Assembly: GCF_015694725.1 (NCBI RefSeq)
Contig: NZ_JADQDQ010000002.1
Location: forward strand, 248,001-312,000
Length of the DNA: 64,000 nucleotides
From: Hymenobacter jeongseonensis
GTDB taxonomy: Bacteria > Bacteroidota > Bacteroidia > Cytophagales > Hymenobacteraceae
Direction: 5' to 3'
Position numbers and translations under genes: made by a program. The notes under the pieces are model-generated. The model worked only from the letters and a program-made list of their open reading frames with translations, made no database searches and was not told the origin of the DNA. Below, one piece after another: positions 34,633 to 42,509 of this stretch; positions within the stretch are counted from its first letter, which is position 1, and each line of letters opens with the position of its first letter.

Positions 34633-35184
34633 ATGAAACTGTACCTTTTCGGCGCGTCCGGAACAGGCGTCACCACCCTGGGCCGTGCCTTGGGCCAGGC
34701 GCTTAGCCTTCCCTATTTCGATACCGACGCGTACTACTGGTTGCCTTCGGACCCGCCCTTCACCGTGCGCCGCCCCGCAGCCGCACGCGACGCCGCGCTG
34801 GCGGAAGACTTCACGGCTCATCCGGCCTGGGTGCTGGGCGGCTCGCTCGTAAGCTGGGGCACCCAGTGGCTCACGGATTTGGATTTGGTCGTATTTCTGT
34901 GGCTTCCACCGGCGTTGCGCCTGCGCCGCCTGCACCAGCGCGAGTTGGAGCGCTACGGCAACGTTATTTTTACGGACCCAACGCGTGCTGCCCAAACCCA
35001 AGCCTTTCTGGATTGGGCCGCCGGCTACGATGATAATTCCTGCGGCGGCAGCCGCACCTTGGCTACCCACACCGCCTGGCTCGGCCAGTTTACCAGTCCG
35101 GTGCTGGAGCTGCGCGGCGACCTGTCGGAAACGCAGCGCCTGGAAATGGTGCTGGCCCGGCTGCAGAAGCCGGTGTTGCCATAA
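34633..35184 (+). CDS. Adenylate-kinase-like P-loop protein with Lys-less Walker A
   Basis: A 183-residue cytoplasmic protein of the P-loop kinase fold. The N-terminal loop is FGASGTGVTTLGRALG (about residues 6-21): the canonical Walker A Lys is replaced by Val. The DTDAYYW segment and the acceptor-like LDLVVFLWLPP follow the pattern of small nucleoside- or metabolite-kinase relatives. Relatives with Thr at the Lys position (GASGSGTTTLG) are known to me, so this is a family trait rather than a clear defect. A CATCTTTG sequence precedes the gene. Substrate unknown. Confidence 0.75.
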   Translation: MKLYLFGASGTGVTTLGRALGQALSLPYFDTDAYYWLPSDPPFTVRRPAAARDAALAEDFTAHPAWVLGGSLVSWGTQWLTDLDLVVFLWLPPALRLRRLHQRELERYGNVIFTDPTRAAQTQAFLDWAAGYDDNSCGGSRTLATHTAWLGQFTSPVLELRGDLSETQRLEMVLARLQKPVLP

Positions 35185-35281
35185 GTTTTTTTGTAGTTCG
35201 TGCGATTAGCCGACAATTACCTCTCGTTCGGCCGCAACAGCTCAGCAAGTATTTTGCCCTCCTATTATTTTTTGTTGATTC

Positions 35282-36613
35282 ATGTTAGACAGTGTCCGCC
35301 AGTTTATTGAAGAGCACAACTTATTTTCCATCGAAAACGACTCCGTGCTGGTGGCCGTCAGCGGCGGGCTCGATTCGGTGGTGTTGCTGGACGTGCTGCA
35401 CCGCCTGGGCGTGCAGGTGGCCGTGGCGCACTGCCATTTCGGCCTGCGCGGCGAAGACGCCGACGCCGACGAGCAGTTTGTGCGCAAGCTGGCCAAGCAA
35501 TACGGCCTCCCCTACTTCGCCGAGTTTTTCCAGACCAAGGAATTTGCCGAGCAAGAAGGCATTTCGACCCAAATGGCGGCCCGCTTCCTGCGCTACCGCT
35601 GGTTTGAGCAGGTGCGCGCTACGCAGGGCCTGGCCTACATCGCCACGGCCCACCACCAGCGCGACCAGGCCGAAACCATGCTGCTGAACCTGACCCATGG
35701 CACCGGCCTGGCGGGCCTGCACGGTATTCAGGCCAAAAACGGCCTCGTGGTGCGCCCGCTGATGGGCCTGGGCCGCGACGACCTGCACGAATACTTGGTG
35801 GAGCGCGGCCTGCGCTGGCGCGAAGACGACAGCAACGACAGCCCCGTGTACCAGCGCAACCTGCTGCGCATCGAGGTGCTGCCCGTGCTGCGCGAAATCA
35901 ATCCCAACCTCGACCAGACCATGCACGGTACCGCCGAACGCGTGGGCGGAGCCGAAGAAATTGTGCGCCGCTACGTGGAAGATACCACCGCCCAGGCGCG
36001 CCGCGACGAGGCCGAAGTAACGTACCTCAACATCGCCACGCTGCAGAAAACCGCCGCCACTACGCTGGTTTTGCACGAAATGCTGCGCCCCTTCGGCTTT
36101 TCCTGGCTGATGGTGAAAGACATTGTGGCCGCTTTCCCCGGCGAGTCGGGCCGGCGCTTCGACTCGCCCACGCACCGGCTGGTGAAGGACCGCGAGAATC
36201 TGGTTATCACGCCGCGGCGGCTCACCCAGTTCGGCACGTTCCAGCTGGCTGCCGGCCAAACCGACCTGCTGGCCGACGGCATGCGCCTAAAAGCTGAACT
36301 GCACGACGACGCCAAGCACTTCATCATTCCGCGCTCCAAAAGCACGGCGGCGCTCGATGCGGATAAAATCAAATTCCCGCTCACACTGCGCAAGTGGCAG
36401 GAAGGCGACTGGTTCATGCCCCTGGGTATGAAAGGCAAAAAGCTACTCAGCGACTTCCTCATCGACCAAAAAGTACCCCTCAACCTGAAAGACGACGTGC
36501 GCGTGCTGACCTCGGCCGATGGCAAAATCTGCTGGGTGGTGGGCTGGCGAGTTGACGACCGGTTCAAGGTGGAAGAAACCACCGAGCGGGTGCTGACTGT
36601 GCAAAGAATGTAG
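35282..36613 (+). CDS. tilS: tRNA(Ile)-lysidine synthetase
   Basis: It modifies the wobble cytidine of tRNA-Ile to lysidine so that AUA is read as Ile. The 443-residue protein has the PP-loop motif SGGLDS near residues 28-33, the family's HxxRxxxDxxxE-like segment ATAHHQRDQAETMLLNL, and a C-terminal TilS substrate-binding domain (ending WVVGWRVDDRF). Length is typical. The ATG at 35282 is clear. The TAG stop forms part of an inverted-repeat arm (36610-36632). It is separated from mdh by this element. Confidence 0.95.
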   Translation: MLDSVRQFIEEHNLFSIENDSVLVAVSGGLDSVVLLDVLHRLGVQVAVAHCHFGLRGEDADADEQFVRKLAKQYGLPYFAEFFQTKEFAEQEGISTQMAARFLRYRWFEQVRATQGLAYIATAHHQRDQAETMLLNLTHGTGLAGLHGIQAKNGLVVRPLMGLGRDDLHEYLVERGLRWREDDSNDSPVYQRNLLRIEVLPVLREINPNLDQTMHGTAERVGGAEEIVRRYVEDTTAQARRDEAEVTYLNIATLQKTAATTLVLHEMLRPFGFSWLMVKDIVAAFPGESGRRFDSPTHRLVKDRENLVITPRRLTQFGTFQLAAGQTDLLADGMRLKAELHDDAKHFIIPRSKSTAALDADKIKFPLTLRKWQEGDWFMPLGMKGKKLLSDFLIDQKVPLNLKDDVRVLTSADGKICWVVGWRVDDRFKVEETTERVLTVQRM

Positions 36614-36693
36614 CGTGGACTCTGCGAGTCCGCGTGGGGCTGCATCGTTCGCCTCTCGTTTGCCCACGCACGGACTCGCAGAGTCCACGCTAC
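36610..36693. repeat. Inverted repeat between tilS and mdh (different family)
   Basis: Perfect 23-bp arms (36610-36632 and 36671-36693, left arm begins GTAGCGTGGACTCTGCG) around a 38-nt loop with further partial pairing. It has the same overall design as the other palindromes but unrelated sequence. It contains the tilS stop codon. Confidence 0.9.
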
Positions 36694-36724
36694 AATTACA
36701 AGTGAAGGGTAACGATGCAGGCGT

Positions 36725-36732
36725 TACTTTTG
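36725..36732 (+). promoter_or_regulatory. Candidate -7 box (TACTTTTG) for mdh
   Basis: A match to TAnnTTTG 32 bp before the mdh ATG, at typical spacing. Confidence 0.6.
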
Positions 36733-36764
36733 CCCGAGTAATCCCAACCCCAACACCTTCTCCT

Positions 36765-37703
36765 ATGAAAGTTACCGTAGTCGGAGCCGGCAACGTAGGC
36801 GCAACCTGCGCCGATGTGCTCGCCACCCGTGAAATTGCCAACGAAATTGTTCTGGTGGACATCAAGGAAGGCATTGCCGAAGGCAAAGCGCTTGACATCT
36901 GGCAGAAAGCCCCAATTATTGGGTACGATTCGCGCACCGTGGGCGTCACCAACGACTACGCCCGTACCGCTGATTCGGATGTGGTGGTGATTACTTCGGG
37001 CCTGCCCCGCAAGCCTGGCATGAGCCGCGACGACCTAATTTCGGTGAATGCTGGCATCGTGAAGTCGGTAACCGAGCAGGTAGTAAAATACTCGCCCAAT
37101 GCCGTCATCATCGTGGTGAGCAACCCGCTCGACGTGATGACCTACCAAGCCCACCTCACCGCCAAACTGCCCCGTGAAAAAGTATTCGGCATGGCCGGCA
37201 TCCTGGACACGGCCCGCTACCGCGCCTTCTTGGCCGAGGCCCTGAACGTGAGCCCCAAAGACATTCAGGCCGTATTGATGGGTGGCCACGGCGACACCAT
37301 GGTGCCCCTGCCCCGCTACACCACCGTGGGCGGTATCCCCGTTACCGAACTCATCGGCAAAGCCGAGCTCGACGCTATTGTAGAGCGCACCAAAAACGGC
37401 GGTGGTGAGCTGGTGAAGCTCATGGGCACGTCGGCGTGGTACGCGCCCGGCGCGGCCGCCGCGCAAATGGTGGAAGCCATTGTGCGCGACCAGCGCCGCG
37501 TGTTTCCCGTGTGCCTGGAGTTGCAAGGCGAGTACGGCATCAACGGCGTGTACCTCGGTGCCCCGGTTATCCTCGGCAAAAACGGCGTGGAGCGTGTGAT
37601 TGAGCTGCAGCTCAACGACGAAGAGAAGGCCATGCTCGAAACCTCGCGCGGCCACGTGAAGGAGGTAATGGACGCATTGGACAAGATGGGCCAGCCCGCG
37701 TAA
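36765..37703 (+). CDS. mdh: Malate dehydrogenase
   Basis: It oxidises malate to oxaloacetate in the TCA cycle. The 312-residue protein begins MKVTVVGAGNVGATCADVLA, the NAD-binding glycine motif. It has the Arg-containing loop SGLPRKPGMSRDDL, the substrate-binding NPLDVMTYQAHL and MAGILDTARYR, and the catalytic His in MGGHGDTMVPL. The Arg of GLPRKPGM marks it as malate- rather than lactate-specific. The ATG at 36765 was chosen; a longer in-frame start at 36615 would encode the inverted repeat. A terminator follows. Confidence 0.97.
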   Translation: MKVTVVGAGNVGATCADVLATREIANEIVLVDIKEGIAEGKALDIWQKAPIIGYDSRTVGVTNDYARTADSDVVVITSGLPRKPGMSRDDLISVNAGIVKSVTEQVVKYSPNAVIIVVSNPLDVMTYQAHLTAKLPREKVFGMAGILDTARYRAFLAEALNVSPKDIQAVLMGGHGDTMVPLPRYTTVGGIPVTELIGKAELDAIVERTKNGGGELVKLMGTSAWYAPGAAAAQMVEAIVRDQRRVFPVCLELQGEYGINGVYLGAPVILGKNGVERVIELQLNDEEKAMLETSRGHVKEVMDALDKMGQPA

Positions 37704-37724
37704 CGGCGGTTTTTTCAGCTTCGT

Positions 37725-37763
37725 GAAAACGGCCGACCTTTTAAAAAGGCCGGCCGTTTTTCT
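37725..37763 (+). terminator. Terminator after mdh
   Basis: AAAACGGCCG pairs with CGGCCGTTTT, with an A/T-rich inner stem, followed by TCTTT. Confidence 0.85.
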
Positions 37764-37829
37764 TTGCTTGATGGCGGCAAAAGATTTCCTACTTTGCAGG
37801 CCCCGTAAGCTTCCCACCCACCTACCCGT

Positions 37830-38234
37830 ATGAAAAAAGAGCTTACCAACTCCTTTGACAAGGTGTTTCTGACCATTGAGTTTGATAAGGCCAACAATTG
37901 GGTGTACAACGATTGGGTAGGCGTATTGCCCACCGAGAAAGTTATTCAGGGCTGCCAGGCTACTCTCGATTTCCTGCGCGAAAATCCGTGCCCGCACATG
38001 CTCAACGACAACCGCAAAGTGGTGGGCTCGTGGAGCGCCGCAAACGACTGGATTGCGGCCAACTGGATGCCGGAGGCCTTGGCCTTGGGGCTGAAGCGCT
38101 TTGCGCACATCGTGTCGCCGGGCATTTTCGGGCAGGCTTCAGCTTCCGAGATGAGTACCCGCGTGGGCACGCAGTTTGAGATGCGGCTATTCGAAGACGT
38201 AGAATTGGCCAAGGCTTGGCTGAGGCTGGCGTAA
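37830..38234 (+). CDS. STAS/SpoIIAA-like protein of unknown function
   Basis: A 134-residue soluble protein. The alternation of strands and helices (FDKVFLTIEFDKANNWVYNDWVG, LKRFAHIVSPGIFGQASASEM, FEMRLFEDVELAKAWLRLA) resembles SpoIIAA/STAS-like domains of Bacteroidota, which typically end with an ELAKAWL-type helix. No catalytic residues are evident. The ATG at 37830 lies 33 bp after a TACTTTG sequence that resembles a -7 box, so it probably has its own promoter. The stop is 13 bp from the end of the convergent rhomboid gene. Confidence 0.7.
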   Translation: MKKELTNSFDKVFLTIEFDKANNWVYNDWVGVLPTEKVIQGCQATLDFLRENPCPHMLNDNRKVVGSWSAANDWIAANWMPEALALGLKRFAHIVSPGIFGQASASEMSTRVGTQFEMRLFEDVELAKAWLRLA

Positions 38235-38247
38235 TCTTGGCCTGCCC

Positions 38248-39156
38248 CTACTGCTGGCTTGCCCGGAAGAGTTTCTGCTTTTCTTCCTTGGACAGGCTTT
38301 CGTAGCCGGAGCGCGAAATTTTATCGAGAATCGTGTCGATTTCGTCCTGCAAGGGCTGGTTGGCCACGGTTGCTTTTTTGCTGCCGCTGACCGAGGTGGC
38401 GGTCACGGGTTCGGGGCGACGGGTGCTGCTCACGCGCATGGCCGGCGGCCGGTTGAAGAGGTTGGCGAAGAAATTGCCCACGGCTTGCACCGGGCGGCCC
38501 AGGTCGCGCCCCGCCTGTAGCTGCTTGATGAACACAAACCCAAGCAGAGCGCCGCCCAGGTGCGCAATTTCGCCGCCGGCATTGCCGCCGTTTACCCCAG
38601 CCAAGGAAAGGATGACGACCACGGCCGCAATCCACTTAATCTTGACCGGCCCAATCAGGATGAGCGAAAAAGTGTAATCCGGCAGCAGGGTGGCCGCCGC
38701 CACGATTATGGCCGTAACAGCGCCCGAAGCGCCCACAACCAATGCGCCGGGTCCATCGGCTAGTTTTGGAATCAGGTTGTAGCTCAGCAGAAATAGCGCG
38801 GCCCCCGCGATGCCGCCCAGAATATATAGGCTCACCAGCCGCCGGTCACCCAAGTATTCCCGAATTAACTTACCGAACCAGTACAGGTTCAGCATGTTCC
38901 AGAGAATGTGAAAGAAGTCGCGGTGCACGAAGGCATAGGTCAGCACCGTCCACGGGTGCCGCAGCAGCACCCACAAGTCGGACGGCAACTCGAGTTGCCG
39001 CGCAATCAGCGTTCGGGCCGTATTGGCGCCGCTCAGGCCCAGCACGGCATTGATGACAACCAACGCGGCATAAACCAGCACATTAATAAAAATGAGCTGC
39101 ATGAGGGCATTGTCGCGGCGACTAAACGCAGTGCGGATATCTTGAACGATGCTCAT
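38248..39156 (-). CDS. Rhomboid intramembrane serine protease 1
   Basis: A 302-residue inner-membrane protease with six predicted helices. The catalytic dyad is Ser144 (GASGAV) and His199 (AHLGG); HILWNMLN near 83-90 is the conserved oxyanion region. A soluble C-terminal tail of about 85 residues carries no domain I recognise. Substrates are unknown; rhomboids cleave membrane proteins within the bilayer. A second rhomboid gene lies just upstream on the same strand, 59 bp away, so the two are likely co-transcribed. Confidence 0.93.
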   Translation of the reverse strand: MSIVQDIRTAFSRRDNALMQLIFINVLVYAALVVINAVLGLSGANTARTLIARQLELPSDLWVLLRHPWTVLTYAFVHRDFFHILWNMLNLYWFGKLIREYLGDRRLVSLYILGGIAGAALFLLSYNLIPKLADGPGALVVGASGAVTAIIVAAATLLPDYTFSLILIGPVKIKWIAAVVVILSLAGVNGGNAGGEIAHLGGALLGFVFIKQLQAGRDLGRPVQAVGNFFANLFNRPPAMRVSSTRRPEPVTATSVSGSKKATVANQPLQDEIDTILDKISRSGYESLSKEEKQKLFRASQQ

Positions 39157-39215
39157 GGCACGAAGTAAACGAATGGGACGAATTCAGCAGCTAGCGGATA
39201 AACCGGGTTGATTCT

Positions 39216-40001
39216 TTAATAAAAACGCTCCCGGCCGCCTTCCCAATACTTCACCAAAATGAAGCCAAAGAGCAGGCCGCCCAGGTGCGCGAAGTGGGCC
39301 ACGTTGTCGCCGGGCGTGCGGTGCACGCCGGCATACAGCTCGTAGGCCGCGTAGAGGAATACAAAATACTTCGCTTTGATGGGAAAGGGAATAAAAAGCA
39401 GAAATAATTCGGTGTTGGGGAATAAATAAGCGAAGGCGAAGAGCAGGCCAAAAAGTGCCCCGGAGGCACCCAACATTCCCGATTTATAGCTGGCCTCCAC
39501 AATGGCGTCCAACGTGGAATTGGCCGAGCTGATGTATTCGGGGTCGTTGGGATTTTTCGACATCTCCCGGCCCACTTGCTCTACGCCTTGTTGGTCGGGC
39601 ATGTTTTCGCGAAAGAACTCCACAAAATTGGCGCCGGACGGCTCCTGCCGAAACTCCTGCCGGGCTTGCTCCAGCTTATTCACTTCGTAATAGCGCACCC
39701 CTTCATAGAGCACACTGGCCCCGATGCCGCAAAACAACCAAAACACCAGAAAACGCTGCGGTCCCCAGCGCTGCTCCAGCAGCGGGCCAAAGGAAATCAG
39801 ACCGAACATATTGAAAATAAGGTGCATCCAGCTACCGTGCAGAAACATGGAAGTGGCGAACTGCCACGGATAGAAATACGGAGAACCGATGGGATACAGG
39901 CTGCCTAGTTGGGTGAGCAAAGGCAGGAAATACGTCTGCGCCGCAAAGAAGAAAATGTTCGCAAAAAGCAGGTTTCGAACAGTCGTAGTCAGGTTGAGCA
40001 T
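39216..40001 (-). CDS. Rhomboid intramembrane serine protease 2
   Basis: A 261-residue rhomboid. The catalytic pair is Ser180 (GASGALFG) and His239 (AHLGGLLFG), with HLIFNMFGL (about 60-68) as the conserved L1/TM2 motif. Unlike its neighbour it has a hydrophilic insert of about 65 residues (105-170) between helices, likely a periplasmic or cytosolic loop that could set specificity. It ends soon after the last helix. It is upstream of the first rhomboid on the same strand. Confidence 0.92.
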   Translation of the reverse strand: MLNLTTTVRNLLFANIFFFAAQTYFLPLLTQLGSLYPIGSPYFYPWQFATSMFLHGSWMHLIFNMFGLISFGPLLEQRWGPQRFLVFWLFCGIGASVLYEGVRYYEVNKLEQARQEFRQEPSGANFVEFFRENMPDQQGVEQVGREMSKNPNDPEYISSANSTLDAIVEASYKSGMLGASGALFGLLFAFAYLFPNTELFLLFIPFPIKAKYFVFLYAAYELYAGVHRTPGDNVAHFAHLGGLLFGFILVKYWEGGRERFY

Positions 40002-40140
40002 GCAACAAAGTAAAGCCCCAACCAGGGGCCGCGCAGCAACGCGCTGGTGGGAGAATCGGTGAACGGTGAATTAGCCGGCCCGTGGGAAAGGGCCGGCCGT
40101 AGCAACGGTCCTGCCTAAAAGACGCAGGACCCGAAGAAGG

Positions 40141-42189
40141 TTACTTACGGAAAAAATCGGCCAGCTGCTGCCCGTCCAGCAGCACCAGGGTTTTGCGCCC
40201 GTCGGGCGTGTAGCCGGGCACCTGGCAGGCAAAAAGACGGTCGGCCAGGGCGCTAAGCTCGGCCTCGGGCAGGCGCGTGGCGGCCGTGCCAGCGGCCACG
40301 CGGCGGGCCAGGGCGCGGGCCAGGCTTTCGCTTTGGTCGAGCTTGAGCGGGCCGGCCGTGGTTCGGAACTGCTCAATCAGGCTTTCGAGCAGCTCCTTCT
40401 CGTCCTGAGCGGGCATGCCGGCCGGAATGGCCTCCACGGCAATGGTGTTGGGCCCAAACTCCACAAAAATGAAGCCCAGCGCGTGCAGCGGCTCGGTCAG
40501 CTCGCGCAGCACGGCAAAATCGGCGGGGTTGAAAGTGACCGTGCGCGGGAACAGGAGCATTTGCGAAGTGCCCACGGCACGGCCCAGTTCCTGGCGGTAC
40601 TGCTCGTAGAGGATGCGCTCACGGGCCGCCTCCTGGTCGATGAGCAGCACGCCCGACTTCACGGGCACCAGCACGAAGCGCTGCTGCACTTGCAGGGCCC
40701 GGCTGCCGCTGCCCTCCCGCTCCCGGGCAGCGGCCGGCGGGGTGGCCAGCCCCTCGGGCGGCGCAAGGCCCAACGACAGTCCTTCGGCGCCAATCGCAGT
40801 CGGCTCGCTCGTGGGCGACGTTTCGAAGCTGCGCATGGTGGCGCTGTCCAGCGCGGGCTGGTCCTTCACGGGCTGGCCCAGCTCGCGGTAAAAGGCTTCG
40901 AGCTCACGGCGGGCCTGCTCGGTGGGGCGCGGCGGCAGCTGGCGCTCGTAGCCGTCGCGGTGGGTATCGGCGTTGAAGTTGGCAAAACCCGAAGGCCCGG
41001 CTGAGGGGCGACCGGAAATTGCCGCCGCGGCCAAGGCATCGGGGCGGTAGCCGTCGCTGCTGGCGGCACGGGCGGCCGAGGTAGCCGCGGGCAGGTGGTC
41101 GTCGGCTTCGGTGGGGACCTGGCCGGTGCCTTTGCCAGTGCGCAGCGGGCGGATAGGGGCGAAATTCACATCGCCATCAAAATCCAGCGAGGGGGCAATG
41201 TTGTGCAGGCCCAGGCTCTGCTTCACGGCGGCGCGCACCACGGCGTACACGGTTTTTTCGTCTTCGAACTTGATTTCCGTCTTGGTGGGATGCACGTTGA
41301 TGTCGATGGCCTTGGGGTCCAGCTCCAGAAACAGCACGTAGAACGGGTGGGTATCGCGGGCCAGCAGGCCTTCGTAGGCCGCCAGCACGGCGTGGTTCAA
41401 GTAGGCCGAGCGAATGAAGCGGTTATTGACGAAAAAAAACTGGTCGCCCCGGCTTTTCTTCGACGACTCCGGCTTGCCCACAAAGCCTTTCACTGAAATG
41501 GAATGCGTAATTTCTTCGCAGGCGGCCAGCTGCTCCTTGTAGCCGTTGCCGAGCAGTGCCACAATGCGCTGGCTGAGCTTGCCGGCGGGCAGGCCGAATA
41601 CTTCCAACTCGTTTTGATAGAGCGAAAAGGCAATGTGCGGATTGGCCAGCGCCACGTGCTGAAACTCGTCGAGGATGTGCCGCATTTCCACGGCGTTGCT
41701 CTTGAGGAAATTGCGGCGGGCCGGCACGTTGAAAAACAAGTTCTTGACCGCAATACTGGTGCCATCGGGGCAGGCGGTGGGCTGCTGGCTGGTCACCTGC
41801 GAGCCTTCGACCAGCAGCAGCGAGCCGGTGTCGTGCTCACGCTGCTTGGTGCGAATCTCCACCTGGGCCACCGCCGCGATGCTGGCCAGGGCCTCGCCCC
41901 GAAAACCCAGCGTGCGGATGCGAAACAGGTCGTCGGTAGAGCGGATTTTGCTGGTGGCGTGGCGCTCCAGGCTCATGCGGGTGTCGGTGGGCGACATGCC
42001 AGCGCCGTTGTCCACGACTTGCACCAGTTGCTTGCCAGCTTCTTTCACAATGAGCTGAACCTGCGTGGCGCCGGCGTCGACGGCATTTTCCAGCAGCTCC
42101 TTCACCACGGAGGCGGGGCGCTGCACTACTTCGCCGGCCGCAATCTGATTGGCGAGGTATTCGGGGAGCAGGTGGATGATATCGGGCAT
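40141..42189 (-). CDS. mutL: DNA mismatch repair protein MutL
   Basis: It couples mismatch recognition by MutS to strand removal. The 682-residue protein has the GHKL ATPase domain: LENAVDAGA (about 40-48), DNGAGM and TLGFRGEALASI are all intact. The C-terminal dimerisation domain follows a low-complexity linker (about 370-480). The metal endonuclease motif, normally DQHAxxERxxYE, appears as DQEAARERILYE with its first residue near 518: the His is replaced by Glu. The ATG at 42189 gives the standard MPDIIHLLPEYLANQIAAGE. Confidence 0.96.
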   Translation of the reverse strand: MPDIIHLLPEYLANQIAAGEVVQRPASVVKELLENAVDAGATQVQLIVKEAGKQLVQVVDNGAGMSPTDTRMSLERHATSKIRSTDDLFRIRTLGFRGEALASIAAVAQVEIRTKQREHDTGSLLLVEGSQVTSQQPTACPDGTSIAVKNLFFNVPARRNFLKSNAVEMRHILDEFQHVALANPHIAFSLYQNELEVFGLPAGKLSQRIVALLGNGYKEQLAACEEITHSISVKGFVGKPESSKKSRGDQFFFVNNRFIRSAYLNHAVLAAYEGLLARDTHPFYVLFLELDPKAIDINVHPTKTEIKFEDEKTVYAVVRAAVKQSLGLHNIAPSLDFDGDVNFAPIRPLRTGKGTGQVPTEADDHLPAATSAARAASSDGYRPDALAAAAISGRPSAGPSGFANFNADTHRDGYERQLPPRPTEQARRELEAFYRELGQPVKDQPALDSATMRSFETSPTSEPTAIGAEGLSLGLAPPEGLATPPAAAREREGSGSRALQVQQRFVLVPVKSGVLLIDQEAARERILYEQYRQELGRAVGTSQMLLFPRTVTFNPADFAVLRELTEPLHALGFIFVEFGPNTIAVEAIPAGMPAQDEKELLESLIEQFRTTAGPLKLDQSESLARALARRVAAGTAATRLPEAELSALADRLFACQVPGYTPDGRKTLVLLDGQQLADFFRK

Positions 42190-42509
42190 GGGAGAAGACG
42201 TACGCTGCAGCTTGCGCTGGCGGAAACAAATGGAGCTAACCAGCACGTCAACAAGTGGAAACGTGACCGGCAATAATCAGAAATCGGCCGCGTTTCAAAC
42301 CCGGAACGGGGTTTTCTGCGTACCTTCGCGGCTAAATGCCACCACTTCGGCACGAAATTTTACGGCATTTGCCGTGACTATTTCGCCTCGAAGCCGGTTG
42401 GGGTTGGAACCTCCAAACCTAGCCAGCAGGTTCCGCTGATAACCACGACAAAAGTACGGCCTTCGCGGCCCGTTTGCCCTTGAACCAACCCACCAACCCC
42501 ACGGGGCTG
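42190..42509. other. Divergent intergenic region of 320 bp
   Basis: It lies between mutL and the GH3 fusion gene. A TACCTTCG sequence at 42321-42328 resembles the -7 box for the rightward gene. No RNA gene or repeat is recognised. Confidence 0.5.

Noticed and set aside
41503-42276. A 257-codon plus-strand frame across the 5' part of mutL
   Set aside because: It is opposite the conserved ATPase motifs of MutL and has a His/Gly/Val-rich shadow composition.
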